Positions 1-6,849 of a DNA stretch of 10,031 nucleotides are shown piece by piece. The stretch is taken from positions 1-10,031 of the forward strand of contig JAISQQ010000370.1 in NCBI GenBank assembly GCA_031274075.1, written 5' to 3'. The stretch's first letter is position 1; the number at the start of each line of letters is the position of its first letter. Below the pieces are notes generated by a model that was given only the letters and a program-made list of their open reading frames with translations, was not told the DNA's origin and ran no database searches. This stretch comes from Accumulibacter sp. (GTDB lineage Bacteria > Pseudomonadota > Gammaproteobacteria > Burkholderiales > Rhodocyclaceae). Position numbers and translations under genes: made by a program.

Positions 1-7
1 CTGAAAC

Positions 8-1513
8 CTACATCGACTCGCCGCGCAGCGCGCGCAGGTGCCAGTCGTAGGCTTCGCCGAGCAGGTGGGGGGTTTGCTGGCCGTTGGCGCCTTTTTCCGC
101 GCGGGCGAGGTAATCGGCGAGCGCGGGGCGGAACTTGGGATCGGCGCATTTCTCGATCACCAATTTGGCGCGCTGGCGCGGGGCGAGGCCGCGCAGGTCG
201 GCCAGGCCATGCTCGGTGACGAGCACCTGCACGTCGTGCTCGGTGTGGTCGACGTGCGAGACCATCGGCACGACGCAGGACAGCGCGCCGTTCTTGGCCA
301 GCGACGGGGTCATGAAGATCGACAGATAGGCGTTGCGCGCGAAGTCGCCCGAGCCGCCGATGCCGTTCATCATCTTCGAGCCGAGCACGTGGGTGGAATT
401 GACGTTGCCGTAGATGTCGGCTTCGAGCATGCCGTTCATCGAGATGACGCCCAAGCGGCGGGCGATTTCCGGATGGTTGCTGATCTCCTGCGGGCGCAGG
501 ATGATGCGCTTGCGGTAGATGTCGAGATTGGCGTTGAAGTCGGCCAGCGCTTCCTTGGAGAGCGAGACCGCGGTGGACGAGGCGTAGACCAGCTTGCCGG
601 AACGGATCATGTCGAGCATGCCGTCCTGGAGCACTTCGGTGTAGGCGGTGAGGTTTTCGTAGGGGCCGTCGTTGAGGCCGGCCATCACCGCGTTGGCGAC
701 GTTGCCGACGCCCGATTGCAGCGGCAGCAGGTTGGCGGGAATGCGGCCCTTTTTCACTTCGTACTGGAGGAATTCGAGGATGTGCCCGGCGATGCGGCGG
801 GAATTCTCGTCGGGTTCGGAGAACTTGGTGTCGCGGTCGGGACAGTCGGTTTCGACCACGGCGACGACCTTGTCCAGATCGACGCGCAAATAGGGGTCGC
901 CGATGCGGTCGTCGGCCCGGGCGATCGGAATCGCCTGCCGGTGCGGCGGCAAGGCGACGGTGTAGATGTCGTGCATGCCTTCGAGCTTGGCATTCAGGCC
1001 GGAATTGACTTCGAGGATCACCCGGTCGGCCAGTTCCAGCCAGGTCGGATTGTTGCCCACCGAGGTCGAGGGTACGAGACGGCCGTCTTCGAGGATGCCG
1101 ACGACTTCGATCAGGGCGACGTCCAGCTTGCCGTAATGCCCCCAGGCGGCGTTCTGCGCGACGTGCGAGAGGTGCGCGTCGATGTACCAGGCGTCGCCCG
1201 AATTGATGCGCTTGCGGCATTCGGGGTCGGATTGATACGGCAGGCGCATGGAGCCGCCATTGACGCCGAAGAGCACGCCGTCGAGTTCGGGCGCGGTGGA
1301 CGCGCCGGTCCAGACGCCGACGCGGAAGCTCTCGCCGCGCCCGGTGGCGGCGGCGATGCGGCGGGCGAGCGCCTGCGGCACTTCCTTGGGATGGCCCGAG
1401 CCGGTAAAGCCGCTCACGCCGACGTTGTCGCCGGGATGGATGAAGGCGGCGGCTTCGTCCGCCGACACGATCTTGCCGCGCAGGGCGGCGTTCTGGATAC
1501 GGGATTCGCTCAT
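8..1513 (-). CDS. Acetyl-CoA hydrolase / succinyl-CoA:acetate CoA-transferase family protein
   Basis: A 501-residue cytosolic enzyme of the family I CoA-transferases (acetyl-CoA hydrolase / succinate CoA-transferase group, which includes Acetobacter AarC and E. coli ScpC). Such enzymes move CoA between acyl-CoA esters and free acids, for example succinyl-CoA plus acetate, through a glutamyl-CoA intermediate. Visible signatures: SGFTGSGHPKEVP near residues 34-46, the GVGNVANAV loop at 268-276, the likely catalytic Glu293 in YTEVLQD, and the glycine-rich NGIGGSGDFARNA near 383-395. Length matches the family (about 490-510 aa), so the gene looks complete. The frame is open 26 codons further upstream, but I chose the ATG at 1513: it begins MSESRIQNAALRGKI, typical of the family, and has GAGAG about 5 bases upstream. 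The exact acyl substrate (acetate, propionate or other) cannot be read from sequence. No terminator is visible before the window edge. Confidence 0.93.
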   Translation of the reverse strand: MSESRIQNAALRGKIVSADEAAAFIHPGDNVGVSGFTGSGHPKEVPQALARRIAAATGRGESFRVGVWTGASTAPELDGVLFGVNGGSMRLPYQSDPECRKRINSGDAWYIDAHLSHVAQNAAWGHYGKLDVALIEVVGILEDGRLVPSTSVGNNPTWLELADRVILEVNSGLNAKLEGMHDIYTVALPPHRQAIPIARADDRIGDPYLRVDLDKVVAVVETDCPDRDTKFSEPDENSRRIAGHILEFLQYEVKKGRIPANLLPLQSGVGNVANAVMAGLNDGPYENLTAYTEVLQDGMLDMIRSGKLVYASSTAVSLSKEALADFNANLDIYRKRIILRPQEISNHPEIARRLGVISMNGMLEADIYGNVNSTHVLGSKMMNGIGGSGDFARNAYLSIFMTPSLAKNGALSCVVPMVSHVDHTEHDVQVLVTEHGLADLRGLAPRQRAKLVIEKCADPKFRPALADYLARAEKGANGQQTPHLLGEAYDWHLRALRGESM

Positions 1514-1535
1514 TTTTCTCTCGTCACAAAAGGAT

Positions 1536-1572
1536 AAAAAAAACCGCGTCGCCGCGCTCAGGCAATGACGCG
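1536..1572 (-). terminator. Attenuator-like hairpin plus U8 in the CoA-transferase leader
   Basis: Read on the minus strand, CGCGTC (1572-1567) can pair with GACGCG (1550-1545) across a 16-base loop, followed after one G by a run of eight T (1543-1536). This has the form of an intrinsic terminator but lies about 23 bases upstream of the CoA-transferase ATG, inside its expected leader. An alternative smaller fold pairs CGCG with CGCG around a GCGA loop. The stem is short and the loop large, so termination would be weak. It could instead end transcripts arriving from upstream, or be chance. Confidence 0.3.
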
Positions 1573-1611
1573 CCACAGGCCGTGAATACAACGGAAATCG
1601 CCAACGAACAT
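1558..1611 (-). CDS. Possible 17-residue leader peptide upstream of the CoA-transferase
   Basis: A short ATG frame encodes MFVGDFRCIHGLWRVIA and ends in TGA at 1560-1558, within the loop of the attenuator-like hairpin. It begins about 16 bases downstream of a TATAAT box. The arrangement (promoter, short peptide, hairpin, U-run, gene) resembles a translation-coupled attenuator. The peptide has no run of one repeated amino acid as in classical biosynthetic leaders, and its Shine-Dalgarno is poor (TGGAAA at best). It is recorded because of its position; it may well be untranslated. Confidence 0.15.
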   Translation of the reverse strand: MFVGDFRCIHGLWRVIA

Positions 1612-1626
1612 AGTATTGTTTCCAGG

Positions 1627-1632
1627 ATTATA
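1627..1632 (-). promoter_or_regulatory. Consensus -10 box (TATAAT) upstream of the CoA-transferase
   Basis: The minus strand reads TATAAT exactly, 113 bases upstream of the CoA-transferase start codon and in the correct direction. No convincing -35 hexamer lies 16-18 bases further upstream; the sequence there is GC-rich. It is therefore either a weak or activator-dependent promoter, or chance. If used, it would give a leader of roughly 105 bases that contains the small open frame and hairpin listed separately. Confidence 0.3.
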
Positions 1633-1750
1633 CATCCGGCGGCAAACCGGCGAGCGGACACGGAACAGGCCACGCCCCCGCGGCGGCGCTCGCGGCTCAT
1701 CAAAATACCGGTGAATCCCGCCAGGGGCAATTGCGATTTTCCACAGTTCG

Positions 1751-1778
1751 GAGGACAGAGGACAGAGGACGGAAGACA
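1751..1778. repeat. 7-bp tandem repeat, about four copies of GAGGACA
   Basis: Four adjacent heptamers read GAGGACA, GAGGACA, GAGGACG and GAAGACA. The first two are identical and the others each differ by one base. Seven-base units can expand or contract by slippage. The tract lies between the CoA-transferase leader and the REP elements, outside any gene. Confidence 0.85.
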
Positions 1779-1788
1779 GTAATATTTG

Positions 1789-1805
1789 CGGGCGCGAAGC
1801 GCCCG
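1789..1805. repeat. Perfect GC hairpin, 7-bp stem
   Basis: CGGGCGC (1789-1795) and GCGCCCG (1799-1805) are exact reverse complements around a 3-base loop (GAA on plus, TTC on minus). There is no T-run on either side, so it is not a classical intrinsic terminator. As RNA on the minus strand it could be a stable 3' stem-loop for the upstream glycosyltransferase message, or part of a dispersed repeat. Confidence 0.6.
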
Positions 1806-1897
1806 GTAAGCAGACTGTCATCAGTCCTCTGAACAGCATCCGCCCTGCGATTCGGAACACAGGTATCTTACACAAGCCCATTGTGGAACCGCCTCTG

Positions 1898-1977
1898 GGA
1901 GCGCGGGGCACCAGCCCCGCAACAGCGGTGGCGGTGCCATGGCGTTATTCGAAAGCGGGGCTGGTGCCCCGCGCTCC
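1898..1977. repeat. GGAG-type REP doublet (REPIN/BIME-like), 23-bp arms
   Basis: The segments 1898-1920 and 1955-1977 are perfect 23-base reverse complements separated by 34 bases. Each arm starts with the tetranucleotide GGAG and carries its own palindrome, GCGGGGC-ACCA-GCCCCGC. So each arm can fold alone (7-bp stem) or the two can pair as one long stem. A GGAG or GTAG head followed by a short palindrome, in inverted pairs, is the layout known for REP sequences mobilised by REP-associated tyrosine transposases (RAYTs). No RAYT gene lies in this window, so any mobilising enzyme would be elsewhere. The structure is seen directly; the family assignment is inference. Confidence 0.75.
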
Positions 1978-2044
1978 TCAGGGGCATCGCACGCTCTCCA
2001 TGAACGTGAAGTCGACCAGTGTGCGTGAAAACCGCGACGGTTCG

Positions 2045-2189
2045 GTAGGGCGGAAAAGCGCGGCGCCTCCCGCCGGGCCTCGTGACGGCGGAACGCGTCG
2101 CACGAATCAAAGAACGGGGGATAAAAGAGGGGGGGGCGGCGCCGCCGGAGACCCCCCCGGGGGGGCGGCGCTGCGCTTTCCCGCCCTAC
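2045..2189. repeat. GTAG-type REP doublet (REPIN-like)
   Basis: A 25-base unit beginning CGGTAGGGCGG at 2043 recurs in inverted orientation at 2190-2166 with about 22 of 25 bases matching. Each copy has GTAG (2045-2048; complement at 2186-2189), then GGGCGG, an AAAGCGC core, and a downstream C-rich arm that can pair back. This is the same architecture as the neighbouring GGAG doublet with a different head and core, so it would be a second REP class. The interior (about 95 bases) contains the homopolymer palindrome at 2129-2170. Confidence 0.65.
2129..2170. repeat. G8 / GGCGGCGCCGCC / C7G7 palindromic tract
   Basis: The tract contains a G run (2129-2136), a perfect 12-bp palindrome GGCGGCGCCGCC (2135-2146), then CCCCCCC directly followed by GGGGGGG (2152-2165), a second perfect palindrome. 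The string GGGGGGCGGCG occurs twice as a direct repeat (2131-2141 and 2160-2170). Strong secondary structure and slippage are expected, so the run lengths may also be assembly-sensitive. Confidence 0.8.
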
Positions 2190-2201
2190 GGGGTGCGCCA
2201 A

Positions 2202-2280
2202 CGGTTTTGCGCTAACGCCCAAACGGGCCGGAGCCCCGCGCTCCCAGGAAACCCAACCGGCCTTCCCTAGCGCAAAACCG
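2202..2280. repeat. Perfect 13-bp inverted repeat enclosing a GGAG-type REP
   Basis: CGGTTTTGCGCTA (2202-2214) and TAGCGCAAAACCG (2268-2280) are exact reverse complements 53 bases apart. Between them, at 2225-2245, the minus strand reads GGGAGCGCGGGGCTCCGGCC, which matches the head and stem of the GGAG REP arms at 1898-1977 with a few changes in the 3' half. The combination could be a small non-autonomous element with 13-bp ends, or a REP inserted in an older palindrome. It lies about 110 bases past the glycosyltransferase stop and may also cap that message. Confidence 0.65.
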
Positions 2281-2389
2281 CCGAACACCTCCCACCAGCC
2301 CGCCGGCTCCCTGATCCTATGCAGCCACCTTGGACTCGTCTTGACAATCGGCGGTCTAGCGCGGTCCCTGGGTTGAAATACGATGACTC

Positions 2390-5300
2390 TCATCCTTCCG
2401 CCTGCCATTGCGACAGCAGGTGGATAATTTTCTCCTGCACATCGGAAGGGAACGCGGCGGCGCATTGCAGCAGGTTGAGCGCTTCTTCCCGGCGGCCGGT
2501 GAGGCGCATCGCCTCGGCCAGCGCGGGATAGGCGGCGAGCATGCCGGGATCGGCCTGGATGGCGGGTTCCAGATAGCGCAAGGCTTCGGCGGGCAGGTCA
2601 GCGTTCAGGAATTCCTCGCCGACGGCGGCGAGGAAATCGGGGCGATCGGGAGATAGCTCCCGCGCGCGGGCGATGAATGCCCGCGCTTCTTCCACTTGTG
2701 CGGCACGGGCCGCGAGCAGCGCGCGGTATACATAAATGAGGGGATTTGCCGGGTCGGCCTGCGCCGCGGCCTCCAGGCCGTCCAGGGCGGCGGTGTTGTC
2801 GCCGCGAGTGAAGGACAAGATGGCGTTCGCCAGAAATTCCGATTTCACCTTGCCCCGGTCGAAAAGCGCGATGCGCGGACGCGAGCTGCCGGTGCGTTGA
2901 GACCAGTAATGTTTGCCTTCATGCAGCAGATCGAATTCGAGCGCCCAGATGGGGGTGGGGTCATGGGGAAGCGTCATCCAGAACGAAACGCCGTCACCCG
3001 GTTCGAGGTCGGTGGGCAATACGTAACGGGGAAGGTCCAGCGCGAGCGTGCTGTCGTCCATGTGGAAAAAGTGCGCGGTGAAGCATAAATCGCCGTTGTC
3101 GCCGCACGCAATGACGGTTTCGCCGGCATTGCGCAGTTCGATGTGGATTTCGTTCCGCCCGTCGCGGTGTCGTTGCGGGTCGAGGCAACGCACGGAAAAG
3201 CGCATTTTTTCGAGGCTTGCCTGCCCGTGGGGCGGGGCGTGGTGAAAGCGCACTGCTTTTCGCCCGAGAAAGCTCAGGCCGCGCCGCGATGGGAAATGGC
3301 GGACGACCTTCAGGCCGAGCCGATTTGCGAGGCGGTCTACGAGTTCGGCATCTCTGGCCGAATGATGGAAAACGTAATAGTCGGCATGCGGCGCGAGCCG
3401 CACGCCTTGCTCCATCACCCGTTCCCGGTCATGGGTTCCGGGTGGCGAGTCGATGAACACGAGCGATTCTCCGCCCCCGGCGAACACTTCCGCGGCGGCG
3501 GCAGCCACGGCGCTTTCGTTGAAACCGCTTTGCGGCGAGAAGGGAAGCACCCGCACGTCGCCGCCGCGCGAGCGCGCGAAATCGAGCCAGGGGCCGTTCC
3601 AGCCCTCGATGGCGATTTGTTTTTCTACGTTCTGCCGGAAAAAAACCGTTGTGTATCCTGCCCCGAATTCGAGAATCGATTTCACTCCGGCCGCGCGAAT
3701 GAAATCCCGGAACGCTTTGTATGCCGACGCGGAAAGACAGGAATCCCCGCATTTGAGGCCGTTCCAGAGGAATTCCGTTTCTACCGGCGGGAAGCTGTGA
3801 TCCGCGCCGGGATGGAAAACGTCGTTGTCCGGCAGCAACAGGCCCAGATCGCGGTAAATATCCAGCAGGCATTGCCCTGTGTGTTCGGGCGAGAACGCCC
3901 GCAGGATTTTTTCCTTGCCCGCCTGACCGGCTCGTTCCGCCCAGTCCGGATGGTCGAGGACGAACAGCAGACGCTCGGCGAGCGCGTCCGGTGTGCGCTC
4001 GGCCACGAGCCAGCCGGTCTTGCCGTTTTCCACGATGTCGGCAACGCCGCCGCAGTCGATGCCGACGACCGGGATTTGGTGGTATTGCGCTTCCATCACC
4101 GAGTGGCACGAGCCTTCAAGGCGCGAGGTATCGAGATGGACGGAGCACATGGCGTGGAATGCCAGCGCGTCGTCGATCTTGCCCGGCAGCAGCAGCCTGT
4201 CCGAGACCGGGCTGTTTTTCGCCGCGCGGGCGAGCGCGGCATACAAGGGGCCGTCGCCGCCGATCACGGCGTAGACGTCCGCGCGGGCAAGCAGGACGCG
4301 TTCCGCCGCCTTGAGGCAGAGTTCGGGATCTTCGAGCGCGGTGAAACGAAACAGGCCGCCGACGATCGGGGCGTCCGGGGGGATGCTCCACGCGGCGCGC
4401 ATCGCCATGGCCCGCTGTGCGCTCCCATGCCCGTCGCCGGGGATGAAAACATTGGGCGCAAGGCGTATTTGCGTGCGTTCGATTCCCAGCCACGCCGCGT
4501 AGTCGTCGCGTACCGCCGTGGTATTGGCGATGATTCGCACGCCGGGCGCGCCGAGCAGAAAGGCAAATGCCTGCGCGGCGAGCGTGTCGTCGATACTTTC
4601 CATGCCGGCTTTGTAGCGCTGGGATGGATTGAACGAGCCACAGCGGACGATGACGTGTGGCACGCCGGCCAGGATCGCGCCCAGTGACATCCAGAGATGA
4701 TCGGAATTCCAGACGTGCACGGCTTTCGGGCGCAGGGCGGCGTAAAAGGCGGTGAACGCGGCGCATAGACCGGCGAAGCCGCCAAGCTCGCCGAAAAGCC
4801 GCCGCACCCGCGGGCGGGCGTCGACCAGAAAGCTTTCCAGGTATGGAATGCGGTTGTCCAATTCATGGATTTGCCCGAACAGGGCTTGGGCCTGTTCAAG
4901 GGGAAAAGTGCTGTCTTTGTCCGGCAATGCCTGGCAGAGCAAATGGGGTTTCAGGATTTTGCCAAGCAGGGACGCCGCGGCGATGAGCTGAGCTTCCACG
5001 CCGCCGGCGGTGAGACTCCCGCTTGCCCACAGCACTGGGCCATCGAACGCTCCGGGTGGCAGCAGCGGCTCGAAACGGCCCGGCGCGGGAAAAGGCGTGG
5101 CGTCCACTGGGACGGCGGGCAGGCGGAAAGGCGCGGCCCATTCGGGGGAAGGGAGTGGGGGTGAATGAATCGGGTCGGGCGGCCTGCCCCAATCGGCGGC
5201 GAAAGTCACGGCATTGACGCGCGCTTCCGGTCTGTCGATTTCCGACGGGGCTGCCGCTTGCAGGACGGCGGACGCCTGCAGTGCGCACAAGGTGGGGATG

Positions 5301-6736
5301 CCGGCTTGGTCACGGGCACGCAGGCAGAAATCGGCATCCTCGAAAAACACCGGGGCATACCTTGGGCGGAAACCGTCCAGGGCGGCAAACACCTCGGCGG
5401 GAACCAACAGGCAGGCCGCTGGCGCGCAATCGACCCGCATCCAGTTCGCGGCGCGGGCGCCGGCATCCGGCTCCGTTACGCGCACGATATGTATTTCACC
5501 CGCCGCATCGACGCGCCCGCCACAGCAATTTTCCGTTTCGGCGCCGGCGCGCACCAGGCGGGAGGCGACGATGGCCTTGCCGCCGTGTTCGTCGCTTACC
5601 GCCAACATGCTGGCGATGGCTTCGGCCGCGGGCGCGGCCTCCGGGGAGAGGAACAACAGGCGTTCGCCACGCGCCAGCCCGGCGGCGTGGTTGTGCGCCA
5701 GCGTGCGGCCCACCGGGCGTGGATGTTCGATCAGCGTCATTTGTCCGGCGGCGAATTCGGCCAGCAATTCGGCCAACGTCTGCGCCAGGCCGGCATCGCC
5801 ATCGGCGATGAGGATGATTTCGGTGTGCCCGGGATCGGGCAAGGCGTTTCCCAGCGCCTCGAAACAGGCGCCGAGGGTGGGCGCCGTCATATGAACGATC
5901 ACGGAAAGCCCATACGCCGCTTCCGGCGCGCGGCACAGAACGATGGCATCAGCGAGGCGGGCGCGCAGTTCCTCGACGCGCGGGATTTGCGCCAGCCATT
6001 TCCCGATCCGGCGCAGGTACACCTTGGTCGTGCTCATCGTTTCCTTGTCCTGCCCCAGGGTGTCGCCCCCGATCCGCGAGACGTATTCGCTGGAGATGAA
6101 AGGCAGGTGCATGAAAGTGTAGAAACGGGACATGCGCATCAAGAAATCCCAGTCCTCCAGCCCCTTGAGGTTTTCGCGGAAATAACCGACTTCATCTATG
6201 CAACGCTTTTCGTGCATGACGCACAGCATCAGGATGAAGTTCTTCCGCAACAGCTCGTAGGGATCGAAATCAACCGAATGCACCCACCTGGTGTAGGTCA
6301 CGAAACGGCCATTTTCTTCGCGTTGCAGGGCGATGTTGACGTCGGCATAAACCACGGTGGCATAGCTCTGCCGGATCGTGTTGACCATCGCCTCCAGATG
6401 CTCCTCGTAACAGATATCGTCGTCGTCGAGATAAGCGATGTAATGTCCGCGCGCATTGCGGATGCCCGTATTTCTTGCGCCCGACACCCCTTTGTTCGCT
6501 TCATGGCTGAGGTAGAGAATCTCCAGGCGTTCGGCGAAGGGTTCGATGGCGGGCAAGGGGCTTTCCCCGGCGTCGTTGACGATCACCACCTCGAAATCCT
6601 TGAACGTTTGCCGGCATAGGCTCTCCAACGCCACGCCCAGCAGTTCCAGGCGGTTCATGGTGGGGATGATGACGGAAACCAGCGGCGCGGGGCCGGCGGT
6701 CTGTCCAGGGTGTTCCCACACTTGCACGATGCTCAT
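2390..6736 (-). CDS. Giant multidomain glycosyltransferase (GT2–GT2-like–GT4–methyltransferase-like–TPR)
   Basis: A 1448-residue protein, probably cytosolic: no signal peptide or membrane segment is evident. Domains in order: (a) GT2, about 18-200, with SVIIPTMNR, VNDAG, the metal-binding DDDD at 104-107 and LEDWDF at 193-198; (b) a second GT2-like domain, about 275-490, keeping ADGDAG and the acceptor-side FEDADFCLRAR (465-475) but with the usual N-x-D-T region replaced by SPEA (364-367); (c) GT4-type, about 567-960, with GGVEAQ (578-583), IGGDGP and an E-x7-E pair (Glu874, Glu882); (d) Rossmann/methyltransferase-like, about 985-1165, with ILEFGAGYTT and VFIDSPPG; (e) a probable beta-sandwich, about 1175-1292; (f) TPR-like helices, about 1300-1440. 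It likely adds several sugars to a surface glycan or protein. The ATG at 6736 sits seven bases after GAGA and directly precedes the first domain. It is a single-gene unit with no glycan cluster in the window. Domain names are by motif; donor and acceptor are unknown. Confidence 0.9.
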   Translation of the reverse strand: MSIVQVWEHPGQTAGPAPLVSVIIPTMNRLELLGVALESLCRQTFKDFEVVIVNDAGESPLPAIEPFAERLEILYLSHEANKGVSGARNTGIRNARGHYIAYLDDDDICYEEHLEAMVNTIRQSYATVVYADVNIALQREENGRFVTYTRWVHSVDFDPYELLRKNFILMLCVMHEKRCIDEVGYFRENLKGLEDWDFLMRMSRFYTFMHLPFISSEYVSRIGGDTLGQDKETMSTTKVYLRRIGKWLAQIPRVEELRARLADAIVLCRAPEAAYGLSVIVHMTAPTLGACFEALGNALPDPGHTEIILIADGDAGLAQTLAELLAEFAAGQMTLIEHPRPVGRTLAHNHAAGLARGERLLFLSPEAAPAAEAIASMLAVSDEHGGKAIVASRLVRAGAETENCCGGRVDAAGEIHIVRVTEPDAGARAANWMRVDCAPAACLLVPAEVFAALDGFRPRYAPVFFEDADFCLRARDQAGIPTLCALQASAVLQAAAPSEIDRPEARVNAVTFAADWGRPPDPIHSPPLPSPEWAAPFRLPAVPVDATPFPAPGRFEPLLPPGAFDGPVLWASGSLTAGGVEAQLIAAASLLGKILKPHLLCQALPDKDSTFPLEQAQALFGQIHELDNRIPYLESFLVDARPRVRRLFGELGGFAGLCAAFTAFYAALRPKAVHVWNSDHLWMSLGAILAGVPHVIVRCGSFNPSQRYKAGMESIDDTLAAQAFAFLLGAPGVRIIANTTAVRDDYAAWLGIERTQIRLAPNVFIPGDGHGSAQRAMAMRAAWSIPPDAPIVGGLFRFTALEDPELCLKAAERVLLARADVYAVIGGDGPLYAALARAAKNSPVSDRLLLPGKIDDALAFHAMCSVHLDTSRLEGSCHSVMEAQYHQIPVVGIDCGGVADIVENGKTGWLVAERTPDALAERLLFVLDHPDWAERAGQAGKEKILRAFSPEHTGQCLLDIYRDLGLLLPDNDVFHPGADHSFPPVETEFLWNGLKCGDSCLSASAYKAFRDFIRAAGVKSILEFGAGYTTVFFRQNVEKQIAIEGWNGPWLDFARSRGGDVRVLPFSPQSGFNESAVAAAAAEVFAGGGESLVFIDSPPGTHDRERVMEQGVRLAPHADYYVFHHSARDAELVDRLANRLGLKVVRHFPSRRGLSFLGRKAVRFHHAPPHGQASLEKMRFSVRCLDPQRHRDGRNEIHIELRNAGETVIACGDNGDLCFTAHFFHMDDSTLALDLPRYVLPTDLEPGDGVSFWMTLPHDPTPIWALEFDLLHEGKHYWSQRTGSSRPRIALFDRGKVKSEFLANAILSFTRGDNTAALDGLEAAAQADPANPLIYVYRALLAARAAQVEEARAFIARARELSPDRPDFLAAVGEEFLNADLPAEALRYLEPAIQADPGMLAAYPALAEAMRLTGRREEALNLLQCAAAFPSDVQEKIIHLLSQWQAEG

Positions 6737-6815
6737 GATTTTCTCGCTTATCCAGTTACCCGTTGCTTGGAATTTCCGTCATGTCGAAAGCCATGCCGAA
6801 CACCGGTTTCATTAC
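6737..6815. other. Leader of the glycosyltransferase gene; candidate left flank of the IS remnant
   Basis: This short AT-richer stretch lies between the divergent glycosyltransferase start and the tnpB remnant. Minus-strand GAGA seven bases from the ATG is a plausible ribosome-binding site. No promoter with both hexamers at good spacing was found. Two TTAC tetranucleotides (6756-6759 and 6812-6815) are candidates for the IS target at the left junction, because the IS608 type inserts 3' of TTAC. The sequence does not decide between them. Confidence 0.4.
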
Positions 6816-6849
6816 GCATGGCCCAAATGTAAAATGTATCATGTCGCCC

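Larger units (their letters stand above)
1514..2389. other. 876-base intergenic repeat island
   Basis: This stretch separates two minus-strand genes and has no credible protein gene of normal size. Open frames across it are low-complexity, Arg/Pro/Gly-rich translations of palindromic DNA. From left to right it holds the CoA-transferase leader (1514-1632), a 7-bp tandem repeat (1751-1778), a compact hairpin (1789-1805), a GGAG-type REP doublet (1898-1977), a GTAG-type REP doublet (2045-2189) with a G/C homopolymer palindrome inside it, and a 13-bp inverted repeat (2202-2280) enclosing another GGAG-type REP. I see nothing recognisable in 1633-1750, 1806-1897, 1978-2044 or 2281-2389, and no U-run terminator just after the glycosyltransferase stop. 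Confidence 0.8.

Noticed and set aside
38..1537. 499-residue open frame on the plus strand, antisense to the CoA-transferase
   Set aside because: It is the mirror of a clear enzyme gene in GC-rich DNA. Its product is Gly/Val/Asp/His-rich without family motifs.
1751..1977. Could the repeats be a CRISPR array?
   Set aside because: The tandem unit is only 7 bases with no spacers, and the longer repeats occur once each as inverted pairs. No cas genes are present.
1821..2465. 214-residue minus-strand frame through the repeat island into the glycosyltransferase end
   Set aside because: It translates palindromic REP DNA and overlaps the real gene's 3' end in another frame. Arg/Pro/Ala-rich low complexity indicates non-coding sequence.
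3143..6619. Long plus-strand open frames (514 aa at 3143-4687 and 484 aa at 5165-6619) opposite the glycosyltransferase
   Set aside because: Both are antisense shadows caused by high GC at third positions. The minus-strand frame has coherent enzyme motifs throughout.
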